DNA from: Acidisarcina polymorpha
Lineage (GTDB): Bacteria; Acidobacteriota; Terriglobia; Terriglobales; Acidobacteriaceae
DNA length: 64,000 bases
Direction: 5' to 3'
Assembly (NCBI RefSeq): GCF_003330725.1
Contig: NZ_CP030840.1
Location: forward strand, 2,976,001 to 3,040,000
How positions within the stretch are numbered: position 1 is the stretch's first letter; every line of letters begins with the position of its first letter. The position numbers were made by a program, and so were the translations under genes. Below the pieces are notes generated by a model that saw nothing but the letters and a program-made list of their open reading frames with translations, was not told where the DNA came from and searched no databases. Positions 38,993 through 48,359 of the stretch are shown here, in pieces.

Positions 38993-40060
38993 CTACGAGG
39001 AGTAGTAGGTAATCGACCTGCGTTCGATATTTGAGCGCTCAAACTCAGACTCTGATCCAGATCGGAATGACACGATCCGCTCAGTCCAGTCCCCATGGCC
39101 GTCGTGAACATACTCAAGCCGGTTATGCTGAACGTTCAGCCGGTCCGAGGTGTAGTGCAAAGTGCCAGTCTCATCGTAGCTGGCCTCTCGACTTCTATGT
39201 TCGGCCGTTTCCTCACTGGGGTCATCATTGGCATTATAACGATAGGTCGTTGAGCTTCCGCCGAGGTTACCCATTCTATGGTCGCGTGTTAACAAGCGAC
39301 CATAGGCATCGTATCTGTATATAGTCCTAGAAATTGCGTCACCTAACACAGCCTCGAACATGGCAGCTAATCTTTCGCGTTCCTCCGGCGCAGCCTGATC
39401 CAGATGGCTCTGGAATAGGAGTTTGTCACCCTGCTGCATCTCTTCACTCAGGAGTTTTCCCGTTCTATCGCGCCTCAAGTTCACATAACTGAGCAGGCGA
39501 TGGTCTGCATCCTGAAAGGACACTTTGACTGGTAGAGTTCTTTCATCGTAAACGACAGTCATGGTCGTGGCCCCCGGAGCGTTATATGCCGATTCTGTGC
39601 CTTCGACTGCATACCCGGTGCAAGCTCCACAGACATCTGCGGAGCTGCACTCCAAGGCCACTACCCCAGTAGACAGAAATCTTACTTTGGTCTTGCTACC
39701 GCCGACCTCGTAGCTGCAGACCTCTACGTCGGTTTGGGTTCCGTCATGATCTACATGCGTGGTTCGAATATGCCTTCCGCCCTCATCGTAAACGTAGGCG
39801 GTCCTGTCGAGAGGTCCCTCATTCATCGAAGAGTTCGACTCTGCCAGCCGGCCGCCGTCGTCGTAGAGCCATTGTGAATGTGCGATGGTTCCATCCGGGT
39901 TCTTGGCATCAAGCCTCAGGATCATACCGTCTAGACGGAATGTCCCCACGGTGAAGTGCTGAATTGGCTGCCAATCTTGTCGGTCGAGATCCCAGGTGGC
40001 AAACTCTGACCTGAGCGTTTTAACAGGACCCCGAACTTTCCATCGAGCAACGTCGCTCAC
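38993..40060 (-). CDS. RHS/YD-repeat-like protein of unknown function
   Basis: A protein of 355 residues starting at GTG 40060, which has GGAGG six bases upstream; a longer frame to an ATG at 40144 has no such site. It carries YD-type repeats: WLYDDGGRLAES, YVYDEGGRHIRTT, YRYDAYGRLLTR, YRYNANDDPSEET, ASYDETGTLHYT. It is much shorter than true RHS proteins and has no signal peptide or toxin-like C-terminus. The C-terminal half has a helical segment (AAPEERERLAAMFEAVLG). Function is not recognised. It lies upstream of nothing obvious and follows the CRTAC1 gene on the same strand. Confidence 0.6.
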   Translation of the reverse strand: MSDVARWKVRGPVKTLRSEFATWDLDRQDWQPIQHFTVGTFRLDGMILRLDAKNPDGTIAHSQWLYDDGGRLAESNSSMNEGPLDRTAYVYDEGGRHIRTTHVDHDGTQTDVEVCSYEVGGSKTKVRFLSTGVVALECSSADVCGACTGYAVEGTESAYNAPGATTMTVVYDERTLPVKVSFQDADHRLLSYVNLRRDRTGKLLSEEMQQGDKLLFQSHLDQAAPEERERLAAMFEAVLGDAISRTIYRYDAYGRLLTRDHRMGNLGGSSTTYRYNANDDPSEETAEHRSREASYDETGTLHYTSDRLNVQHNRLEYVHDGHGDWTERIVSFRSGSESEFERSNIERRSITYYSS

Positions 40061-40216
40061 GAGAATGCCTCCTTCGTTTGCGTTTGGGATTTGAATATGA
40101 TCCCGTCCATCGGGACATTCGATAGGCTCAAGTGGCCCAGCCACCTAAAAGTAGGTGCAATCGAGTGCAATTCAAACGCGGGTCGAGGGTCGAAGCCAGG
40201 TTCACTCGGCCACCGC

Positions 40217-41980
40217 TCAAAGCTTTTCAGCGTGAAAGGATGCACAGCCTTCGCGGAATGTGACCAACTGATTCGAATCCATGGCCTTGTGAATCTCAAT
40301 TGCGCCCAACGGCCATCGAATCTCGACGTCTACTTTGTCTGCTCGTCCGAGGCCGAAGTGCAGGCGTGGGTCGTTCGAAGATACGTAACTGGATTGGCTG
40401 AGCAGCTCTTGGACCTGCAATTTCCCATTACTGCGGATAAATACTTTAGCTCCAATCGCGCTGCGATTGCTCTTTGTCCCTTGCAGCCGGATCTTGATCC
40501 AATGATTTCCGGTTGGGGCGTCATTCCTTAATAGCGACGGTGGTTCATTTTGATTCATGATTATAATGTCGAGGTCACCGTCGTTGTCGAAATCGCCGAA
40601 GGCGCAGCCACGACTGACATGACGCGAAGCGAGCGCTGGCATGCTTTTCTCATCAAGCTCCTGAAAGGTGCCGTCTCCTAGATTGCGGAATAACAAGCGC
40701 GGGCCACGACGTGGATACTTGAGGTACTTTGCTTCGAGCTCCGGATAGACCTGGCCGGTAACAAGGAAGATGTCAGGGTAACCGTCGTTGTCGAGGTCGA
40801 CGAGTCCGACGCCCCAACTTACGAAGCGTTGTTCGTGCATCAATCCAGACTTCGCAGTAAGATCCTCGAACTCGCCTTTGCCCAGAGAATGGTAGAGGCC
40901 AGTGGGTTGATTTGTAAAATGCGTGCGGACAATATCGAGATGGCCATCGCAGCGGTAGTCGCCCACTCCGACACCCATGCCCGCCATTTCAATGCCTTGG
41001 TCATTGAGAGCAAGTCCGCGCAAGAGAGCTTCCTCACGAAATGTGCCGTCGTGATTGTTCATCAGCAGCAGGCTGGGTGTGGAGTCGCAGGCAACGAAAA
41101 TGTCGGGCCATCCGTCCTCGTCCGCATCGAAGGCCACCGCGGTGAGGCCGTACGAACCACGCATCGCCGCAATACCAGACTCCTTCGAAACATCCGTGAA
41201 GGTGCCGTCTCCATTGTTGCGGTACAACGAATGCGTTGGGACAGGGAGGCCTGAGGGTCCGCAGTTGACCGGTACTCCTTCGAAGTTGCAATTAGGTTGT
41301 TCCAGCGATGGCTTGGGCAACTTCGCCAGATCGACATCAGCATAGTTCGCGACGAATAGATCAAGCCAGCCGTCTCGGTTGTAATCCACAAAAGTGCATC
41401 CAGATCCAAAGCGGACTGAAGCGCTATTCAGTCCTGCCTCCTTTGTGACGTCGGTGAATGTGCCATTGCCATTATTGCGATAGAGACGGTTCTGACCAAA
41501 ATACGTCACATAGAGATCCTCGAAGCCATCATTGTTGTAATCACCCACGCAGACCCCCACGGCCCAGCCGGCGTCCTGCAGACCAGCTTCCTTCGTCACG
41601 TCGGTGAACGTCCCGTTGCGATTGTTGTGGTAGAGACGATTGCTGGCTCCTGGCGGGATTTCTGACAGTCTGCGCCCCCCAAGAATAAAAATGTCCATCC
41701 AGCCGTCGTTGTCGTAGTCAAAGAAGGCGCAGCCCCCCCCCATAATCTCGATGATGTAAGTGGCGTGATCTCCTTCTCCGTAGAACTGGATCTCGTTGAG
41801 ACCCGCGGATTTAGTTACATCCACAAAGTGTGAGAACGGAGCCGCACGCTTAATAACCGGTTCGCCGTTGAGATGTCCGACCGGGAACGCTGCGGATGCT
41901 GCAAAGGTCGAAATCATCTTCAAGAGATAGCGACGCGACCATGTCGAAGCCTTTGACCATTGCAAAATAGGTACCATCAT
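40217..41980 (-). CDS. CRTAC1 family protein (FG-GAP/VCBS repeats, ASPIC/UnbV domain)
   Basis: A 587-residue protein. After an N-terminal hydrophobic stretch come at least seven FG-GAP repeats with calcium-binding DxDxDG loops: FFDYDNDGWMDIFIL, GDYNNDGFEDLYVT, VDYNRDGWLDLFVA, FDADEDGWPDIFVA, VDLDNDGYPDIFLV, GDFDNDGDLDIIIM. The C-terminal ASPIC/UnbV domain is visible as NHWIKIRLQGTKSNRSAIGA. Such proteins are exported in acidobacteria and are often adjacent to long TPR proteins, as here. A biochemical role is not established. Start may be either of two adjacent ATGs at 41980 or 41977. Confidence 0.9.
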   Translation of the reverse strand: MMVPILQWSKASTWSRRYLLKMISTFAASAAFPVGHLNGEPVIKRAAPFSHFVDVTKSAGLNEIQFYGEGDHATYIIEIMGGGCAFFDYDNDGWMDIFILGGRRLSEIPPGASNRLYHNNRNGTFTDVTKEAGLQDAGWAVGVCVGDYNNDGFEDLYVTYFGQNRLYRNNGNGTFTDVTKEAGLNSASVRFGSGCTFVDYNRDGWLDLFVANYADVDLAKLPKPSLEQPNCNFEGVPVNCGPSGLPVPTHSLYRNNGDGTFTDVSKESGIAAMRGSYGLTAVAFDADEDGWPDIFVACDSTPSLLLMNNHDGTFREEALLRGLALNDQGIEMAGMGVGVGDYRCDGHLDIVRTHFTNQPTGLYHSLGKGEFEDLTAKSGLMHEQRFVSWGVGLVDLDNDGYPDIFLVTGQVYPELEAKYLKYPRRGPRLLFRNLGDGTFQELDEKSMPALASRHVSRGCAFGDFDNDGDLDIIIMNQNEPPSLLRNDAPTGNHWIKIRLQGTKSNRSAIGAKVFIRSNGKLQVQELLSQSSYVSSNDPRLHFGLGRADKVDVEIRWPLGAIEIHKAMDSNQLVTFREGCASFHAEKL

Positions 41981-42195
41981 CCTTCGTTATTTTTCTCCGT
42001 TCGATATCTGATTCTCGTATCTGATAAATATTGATCATGCGACCCTCAGCATGGGTTGCATTCGGCCCAAGCGGACCATGCGACGAGGTTTTCGACATGG
42101 ATTTCGTAACGTGTAGCTAATCGGCGAAACCCATTGCAGCACGCGAAGAACAGCTACTCGCCCGTTGCGCTCGGAGCGGTGCAAGACTGACACCA

Positions 42196-43860
42196 CTATG
42201 GGCCTGAATGGGCGTCATTCAGAGCCTGTTCCAGCCGCCGTGCCTGGCCATTGTTCGGATCGATTTCGATCGCGTGCCTCAATGCCTGCTTGGCATCCTG
42301 CCACTTCTCCTCGCTGGCCAAAGTGGCGGCAAGGTTAATCCATGCGACGACGTACGAAGGGGAAACACGCACCGCGACGCGAAAGTAGTCTTCGGCCTGC
42401 GTCAAGTCGCCTGTTCGATCGGCAAGATAGCCCATCTGATTTTGGGCCTCTACAAGATTGGGGTTCAGTTGAATGGCCTTCTGGAGAGCGATTTTCTCGC
42501 CTGCGAAATCCTTCGTCTTGTCTAATGCTTGAGAAAGTTTGTAATACAGCAGCGGCTCATTGGGGTTAATCTCAAGCGCTTCCCGGAAGAGTGACACCGC
42601 CTCCGATGGATTGCCAGCTGCAATCGCTTGATCGCCCATCTCTGCCTTCCCCGCTCCTTGGGTTGCATCCAATCGTGCTTTTCTCAATTGCTGGTAGATG
42701 CGCAACTTCTCCTGCGCCTGTGCGGTGTCACCGAGTCGCTGAAGAACCTTGGCCAGTTCGTACTCGACCTCCTGCTGGTTGTCGCCCAGGGCAATGGCTT
42801 TCTCCAAATGTCGCTTGGCGGCGAGCAAGTTGCCCAATTCGAACAAAACATTGCCCAACTCCTGCTGCGACTGATAGTAGCCCGAGTTTAGAGAAACAGA
42901 ATGTTCAAGGTGCGCGCGTGCTTGCTCGTATTCTGCTTTCCGCGACTCAAGCAGTCCTGCGAGATAAAGCACCTCCCATTGATCCGGGTAAGCTGCAAGC
43001 AGTTTGTTGCAGTAATTGTGCGCCCTGTCTGACTTGCTGGTGACCATAGAGTGCAAGTAGAGAATTTGCGTTGGTTGATCGCCAGGATGTTTGGAGAGGG
43101 CAAGATCGAAGATACTATATGCTTCTTCATTGTTCCCGAGCAGCATTAATACCACCGCCAATTCATCGGCGATCGGAAGCGAGTCCTGGTGGTCGTTGAG
43201 TCCCTCGCGGAGCACGCTTGCGGCCTTGTCGAGCTGCGCCCTGCCTGCGTAGGCCATTCCAAGGTTTAGGCTCTGCACTTCTGTCCAGTTCGATTCCGCG
43301 CCCGGCTCGTCAAGCAAGGCGATCACGGACGAATAGTCCTTTTTATCGACAAGGTGTTGGGAAAGTGAATCGAGAGCGATCGTTGACTGGGGGTCAATGG
43401 CAAGAGCCGCACGCCATTCGGCCTCTCCTTCGGCAGTCTTTTTCATACGATCCAGTGCAGCCGCCAGAACCAAGTGAGGGCGGATGTCATTTGGGTCCAG
43501 CCGTATAGACTGTTCCAAGGGCGCAATTGCCTGCTCATCTCGTCCGGCGGAGGACAGGCTTAATCCCCAAAGATACGCCGCGGCTGCCGACGTTGGCTGT
43601 AGACGGAAAGCTGACGCAAACGCACTGGCAGCGCAGTCAAAACGCTTGCGGCTAGCAAACCAGTTGCCTAGGCTTGTATAGGTATCCGTGGTGCGTCTGC
43701 TTCTTAGGAGGCTCTGCAACTCTGGTGATGCAAGGCAAGGCGCGTCAGCAAGCGCAAAAGGTTCTGAAACAAACAGAATCGCCGCCAGAATGCAACGGAG
43801 CCTTATCCCAAACCCAAGTCGCGCCAACCCCTCCAGGATTATTGTCCATGACGATTTCAT
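42196..43860 (-). CDS. TPR repeat protein
   Basis: A protein of 554 residues from ATG 43860, with GGAGAGG upstream. A signal peptide (LRCILAAILFVSEPFALA) leads into about a dozen tetratricopeptide repeats. Examples are AAAYLWGLSLSSAGRDEQAI, PLEQSIRLDPNDI, ARAHLEHSVSLNSGYYQS, LFREALEINPNEP and LRHAIEIDPNNGQ. The protein is likely periplasmic and a protein-protein scaffold. It is upstream of, and co-oriented with, the CRTAC1 gene (215-base gap), a recurrent acidobacterial pairing that suggests joint function. Confidence 0.9.
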   Translation of the reverse strand: MKSSWTIILEGLARLGFGIRLRCILAAILFVSEPFALADAPCLASPELQSLLRSRRTTDTYTSLGNWFASRKRFDCAASAFASAFRLQPTSAAAAYLWGLSLSSAGRDEQAIAPLEQSIRLDPNDIRPHLVLAAALDRMKKTAEGEAEWRAALAIDPQSTIALDSLSQHLVDKKDYSSVIALLDEPGAESNWTEVQSLNLGMAYAGRAQLDKAASVLREGLNDHQDSLPIADELAVVLMLLGNNEEAYSIFDLALSKHPGDQPTQILYLHSMVTSKSDRAHNYCNKLLAAYPDQWEVLYLAGLLESRKAEYEQARAHLEHSVSLNSGYYQSQQELGNVLFELGNLLAAKRHLEKAIALGDNQQEVEYELAKVLQRLGDTAQAQEKLRIYQQLRKARLDATQGAGKAEMGDQAIAAGNPSEAVSLFREALEINPNEPLLYYKLSQALDKTKDFAGEKIALQKAIQLNPNLVEAQNQMGYLADRTGDLTQAEDYFRVAVRVSPSYVVAWINLAATLASEEKWQDAKQALRHAIEIDPNNGQARRLEQALNDAHSGP

Positions 43861-44094
43861 TGGCACCTCTCCGCACCTCACCAGGACAGCCGACTTCCAG
43901 TGTTGGCACCCTAGTTCAGCGCACAGCCTTCGAGAGAATATTGTCTAAGGCTCTCGATCAGGTGGAATACTTGGCCAAAGGCTACTATCAAGCGGTTTTG
44001 CGCTAGCTACGTTGGTCGATCGATGCTTTTACCGTCCTTCTTATGGCAGCGACCGCCTGTCTCAAAAACATTCTCAACGAACTATCAGATACCC

Positions 44095-44366
44095 GGTCGC
44101 CCCCCGTTCTCGTCGATCACCTCTTTCACGCATGTCGAATAGGAGCGTCGGTGACGGCTGTGGGCTTATCGACGGATCCATCGGCCGTGCCGCTTACCGT
44201 AACGATCCTATTGCGCACATTCAAACTTATCGCGTTGAACGCAGTAGTCCCATAGCCGAGGAGACTATAGGAAATCTTCTTCATCAGCATGGCTTGAAGT
44301 TCTTGATCAGAGATGTTCTCCGAAACTCACCTGAATGTCGCTGCGGACTTCGGCAACGTCCTTGAT
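44095..44366 (-). pseudogene. BON-domain protein, decayed
   Basis: On the minus strand the frame IKDVAEVRSDIQVSFGEHL ends in TGA. A shifted frame gives MLMKKISYSLLGYG, then ISLNVRNRIVTVSGTADG and SVDKPTAV. After a further shift it gives VKEVIDENGG, ending at 44095. This order matches a BON domain: helix, RVxVxNGVVTLxGTV strand, then GVKxVxNxIxV. BON proteins are small periplasmic membrane-associated proteins. A stop and at least one more frame change make it a relic. Confidence 0.55.
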
Positions 44367-44413
44367 CGTTGATTTCCCACTACCTTGGCCGAGTGATTAT
44401 TGTTCCTTGGAAG

Positions 44414-44427
44414 TGACAGCGTTGTCA
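44414..44427. promoter_or_regulatory. Orphan operator copy TGACAGCGTTGTCA
   Basis: A perfect copy of the 14-bp LacI-type site, about 50 bases upstream of the BON relic (minus strand) and 180 bases upstream of a protease fragment (plus strand). Neither neighbour is intact, so it may be a leftover of a lost regulated gene. Confidence 0.45.
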
Positions 44428-44607
44428 AGACCAGCGATACGTTATGAATTTACACCGCTCTTTGCGCGCTGAAGATTCAAGCATCGACTACATCGAGCGT
44501 CGGCCCTCTCCGGGCATTAAGTGGTCGAAATGCTATCCCGGACTCATCCCCCAATTCTGAGCGCTCCATAACGGGTTGGAAAGTGTGGCACTTCCGAGAG
44601 GACGCTC

Positions 44608-44820
44608 ATGTTCAGGCCGCTACCGTGTACAAGGTGGACAACGCTGCCATGGCTCGTCCTCGGAGCCGCTGCTTTCTTCACCGTCTACCACCCGCTCCTG
44701 GCGTGGCTGCCAGTCTTTTGCCTCGGAGTCGCGAACTGCCTCCTCTTTAAAAGAACGCGTCGGCTTCTCCCTTGTATCCTCCTCCACATGACATACAATG
44801 CCACCGTTCTGATGCGATGA
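44608..44820 (+). pseudogene. CPBP family intramembrane protease, C-terminal fragment
   Basis: A 70-codon frame reading WLVLGAAAFFTVYHPLLAW, then LPVFCLGVANCLLFKRT, then LLPCILLHMTYNATVL. It matches the last two conserved motifs of CPBP/CAAX-type membrane proteases: FxxxH followed by a glycine-rich helix, then HxxxN. The first motif (EExxxR) and the N-terminal helices are missing. A start ATG at 44608 exists, but the protein would lack its catalytic glutamates. Confidence 0.5.
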
Positions 44821-45207
44821 AGCTGCGATCAGAGATTCACGGGGCAATGGCACATCCAGACGCACCGATGGAAGCACCATTCTTATTTCGCCTGGAATGA
44901 GAACGACGAAGGCGATTGGCTTGTACCTACAGTGAACGAAGGCCCTTGGCGCCTGCGAGCTCTGCAAAGCGCGCTGCGGAACGCGCGCTGGTTCGAACTC
45001 CGATGGTTCTGTTGACGGACTAGGATGTATCATTGGCCATCTGACAACCGGCCACTCTTCAGTTACCAGTTGATTAACATGGCCGCACTCCTTGGGTACG
45101 GATGATACTGCGCATCACCGGATGACGTTTACTTTGCGGCTGACGACATCAATGTTCGGTTTGGGCCTACGCGAAAATGGTGGAGTTTTATAGGGAATCT
45201 TTGACAA
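44821..45207. other. Intergenic, no gene recognised
   Basis: About 390 bases before the serine hydrolase. A 137-codon antisense frame here shows no family likeness. Confidence 0.4.
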
Positions 45208-46344
45208 ATGAGTAGTAAAACTGCAAGCGGATTGTGGAACCGAGAATTGGCGGAGGCCTGCCTGCCGAAAGGCTATGAAAGCCGTCGAAATTCTCTCGTG
45301 GTGTTGAGCGGCACGGCGGACGAGGTTGATCAAAAGTGGGAGTGGGGCAGTATCTCTGCGGAGCGGCCGCTGTTTGAACTCGGTTCCCTGACCAAGGTCT
45401 TTACCGCCGCGCTCCTGCTGCGAATGGTCAACGCAGGCTTTTTATGCCTAAGGGACCGGGTATCCCAACATTTGCCCGACGTGGTCGCGGCGGGCTCCAA
45501 TGTCACCGTGATCGATCTGGCTAGCCATCGATCGGGTTTGCCCAGGCTGCCTCCGGACCTGAGCTCGCTGAGCCGCGATCCATATGCCGAGTACACCGCG
45601 GAGCGGCTTAAACGCTACCTGGCCGTGTATCCATGGCGGTCGACGGGCCAGTCGGAATTTCTATATAGCAACCTCGGCTATGCGATTCTTGGAATGGTGT
45701 TAGAGCGGGTTGGCGGTGAGAACTTTGCTGCGCTGCTGGAACGATATGTGCTGCGGCGGTACGGAGTGACGGACATCTCAGTAGCGACCGCCGATAAAGC
45801 CGCCGATCAGCGGTTAATGTCCGGGTATGGTGAGTCAGGGTTCCGGGCTCGGCCATGGCGGTGGTTGGTCTTCGCGCCGTGCGGAGGGCTATTGGGAACA
45901 GCGGAGGATGTCGGGCGGTTTGCGGTGGGGCTGATGGCCGACCGCTCGATGACACGTCTATTCGAACCAGTGGCGGCGGCGGGCGCAGGGCATGTAGGGC
46001 TAGCCTGGCTGCTGCACGGAGGAAGGCCAGTGGCTTGGCATAACGGAGCGACGGCCGGATTCAGCGGATATTTAAGCTTGGAATTGCGGTCGCAACGCTG
46101 GATGTTGGTGTTGACCAACCGGCTGAGTCCAGAATTGACAACGGTGGGTCGGCAGTTGGAGGATGCTTATTTCTTTGGAAAATACCAGGGCAAGCGGCCG
46201 CGCCGTAACATGCTGGGCGGACTAATCCGCGACTCGGTTACGGCCTTTACCCGTATTCCCTGGTGGCTGCAAATTCCTCTGGCCGGGGCAGTGGCCTGGG
46301 CGTTGAGCTGGTTTGTGGGATGGATCAGGTACGGGCGGATTTGA
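45208..46344 (+). CDS. Serine hydrolase, beta-lactamase class C/esterase family
   Basis: A 378-residue protein. The catalytic SxxK is Ser60-Leu-Thr-Lys63 (FELGSLTKVFTA). The second motif is Tyr153-Ser-Asn155 (FLYSNLGYAI), and HNGATAGFSGYLS replaces the KTG box. A C-terminal membrane helix (IPLAGAVAWALSWFVGWI) follows the enzyme domain, with no N-terminal signal peptide. This is the EstB/penicillin-binding-protein-like group, which hydrolyses esters or peptides rather than being a proven beta-lactamase. Ribosome site before the ATG at 45208 is weak. It is flanked by gene relics on both sides yet appears intact. Confidence 0.85.
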   Translation: MSSKTASGLWNRELAEACLPKGYESRRNSLVVLSGTADEVDQKWEWGSISAERPLFELGSLTKVFTAALLLRMVNAGFLCLRDRVSQHLPDVVAAGSNVTVIDLASHRSGLPRLPPDLSSLSRDPYAEYTAERLKRYLAVYPWRSTGQSEFLYSNLGYAILGMVLERVGGENFAALLERYVLRRYGVTDISVATADKAADQRLMSGYGESGFRARPWRWLVFAPCGGLLGTAEDVGRFAVGLMADRSMTRLFEPVAAAGAGHVGLAWLLHGGRPVAWHNGATAGFSGYLSLELRSQRWMLVLTNRLSPELTTVGRQLEDAYFFGKYQGKRPRRNMLGGLIRDSVTAFTRIPWWLQIPLAGAVAWALSWFVGWIRYGRI

Positions 46345-46354
46345 GTTCTCCGTC

Positions 46355-46539
46355 TCACCAGACCCCTTTGTGGTGACGGTCGCGCCTCAAGGCGAGCTTG
46401 GCGGCGTTGTAGCCGCCCATTCCGTGAACTCCGCCCCCCCCCCCGGCGGGGTGTAAGAACTACACAGAAAGATTGTCGGATCGCTTGTCGCGTAAGTTGG
46501 GGTCACGACACCAAACGTCAAAAATCGTACGCTAACGAT
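46355..46539 (-). pseudogene. Phytoene-dehydrogenase-like FAD oxidoreductase, C-terminal fragment with G11 tract
   Basis: The minus strand reads FGVVTPTYATSDPTIFLCSS then YTPP, after which a run of eleven G (plus-strand C run 46434-46444) interrupts. One base out of frame, GGVHGMGGYNAAKLALRR and a stop at 46355-46357 follow. LCSSxTPPGGGVHGMxGYNAA is the C-terminal FAD-binding signature of phytoene desaturase-like oxidoreductases. Eleven G leaves the tail out of frame; nine or twelve would restore it. No more of the gene is present upstream. Confidence 0.6.
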
Positions 46540-46762
46540 CTAATTCAATGAGCGCGTTGGCCTGTTCTCGACGATGAAAGTGGGTGTCTAACTTCCGCGA
46601 TGTCGGCTTCACGTTACCTGTTCCCGCGAATATAACAATAAATAAAGCACATAAGTTTCTATAATGCTCCATACAAAGTCTGCACAGCCACCAAGACTCA
46701 ATGGCTTGCACGAGAAATCTACACGGAAACTGCACAGAACGGAATAAACAGCAGGAGGCAAC

Positions 46763-48071
46763 ATGGCGTTTATTACCGCAAAAAGAGGAATTTAAGCCCG
46801 GCCTGATTCTCTTCCGGCGCGGCGACGTAGACCATCGGATGTGGTACTGCCGCATGAAGATGCCGAGGGCCGACCGCTATAAGACGGTTTCGCTTAAAAC
46901 AACCGACATCAGCGCAGCCCGCGAACCGGCCTTCGACCAGGACGCGGACGTACGGTTGCATTAAGCATGACGTTCCGGTGTTCAACCGTCCCTTCCGCGA
47001 CGTGGCGCGAGAATATCTGTTGACGCAGGAAGCACGGGCGAAGCGCGGAGAGATCAGCGCCGCGCGGCCCAAGAAACTCCGCGCCGTCATCGAGGGCGCG
47101 TTAGACAGGTATGCAGGTTCAACGCAGGTCCATCTTGTCGGTGACGAACGATGGGGCGGCTATCCGGCATGGCGGCGGGAGAATGGCGCGGGACGGCACC
47201 ACCGCAACGGTGTTCGGGAAGTTACCGCCGACGCAGCTCAATCCTCGCGGACCATGAGGCCGAGCGCCGCACCAAGGTTCCCCAAACCTTGGGCATCAGA
47301 GTATTGAAGCCGATTGAAGTCAAACCTTCCGACGAACGGGTGGTTCCTTTCGTCAGTGATTCAACCATCCGCTTCGAGATGTCCATCTTCGGTGCGGTGA
47401 TGAACTACGCGATGAAGAAACGCTATGTTCCCGCAAGCCAGCGTTTCGACGAGCGCCCGAAGCTCAAGACGATGCGGCGTGACGAGTTTACGCTGGAGGA
47501 GTATCGCAAACTCCACACCGTAGATCGCAAGTGGATTGCCGAGGCTGATAAGCCGTCAAGCGTTTGGTATCGCACCGTCACTTACAACTTGATTCTGATT
47601 GCCTGCAATACCGGCATGAGGCCAGCGGAGATGAAGAATCTCCGCTGGCGCGACATCATGCCCGCAAAAAAGCCGCGAGGCCGCGAGATTGTTGTCTTGT
47701 TCGTGCAGGGCAAGGGCAAGTCGCGCAAGCTGGTGGCTCCCAAGAGCGTAGGAGATTATTTGGAACGTATTCGCGCAATCTCCAAAGCCACGGCACAGGA
47801 CGACAGAGTATTTACCAACATCACAGGCAAGCCCGCAAAGACTCTTTACAGCAGTCTGATTGCTGATCTTCTGAACGAAGCGAATCTGCGCGAAGGCACG
47901 CAGGGCGTGCCGCGCTCGACCTATTGCTTCCGGCACACGTATGCCGCGCTTTGCTTGCAGGAAGGCGTGGACGTCTATTTCCTTGCCGAGCAGATGGGAA
48001 CCTCCGTCCACATGATTGAAGGCCACTATGGGCACGTAAATACCATCAAGCTCGCCGACCGCGTGTTGTAG
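46763..48071 (+). pseudogene. Tyrosine recombinase (phage-type integrase), three frameshifts
   Basis: ATG 46763 (AGGAGG four bases upstream) starts MAFITAKRGI and stops. One frame over, PGLILFRRGDVDHRMWYCRMKM and DRYKTVSLKTTDIS continue. A shift near 46960 gives HDVPVFNRPFRDVAREYL. A shift between 47150 and 47310 gives the catalytic domain (IRFEMSIFGAVMNYAMKK, NTGMRPAEMKNLRWRD with the first Arg, YCFRHTYAA with the second, and IEGHYGHV with the nucleophile Tyr). Intact catalytic residues suggest recent decay. It probably belonged to an integrated element whose other genes are gone. Confidence 0.75.
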
Positions 48072-48359
48072 GGGATGGCGGGATAGGAGCTGCCACAACC
48101 GGAGGATACCAAAGCCAAGGCGTCGAAGGCGGCGGACGCACGATAAGGGCAAACGAGGTCAGCGTCACAGGCCGCGCTGACCCTGAACCTCCCAAAGCTG
48201 TCTTTTGCCGGAGCCGCTGGCGGAGGCTGGCGTAGGAGTTAATCGTCTCAATGCCCGGCCCGGACGTTCCTTGCTGAGATGGTTTTGATTTGCCGCTGCC
48301 CTGCCGGGGCGTTCTTAGCGGCAAATCTTCGCGCGCGAGCCGCCGCTGGTCATGGCGTC

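Noticed and set aside
41850-42098. An 82-codon minus-strand frame upstream of the CRTAC1 gene
   Set aside because: It overlaps the start of that gene in another frame and resembles no protein.
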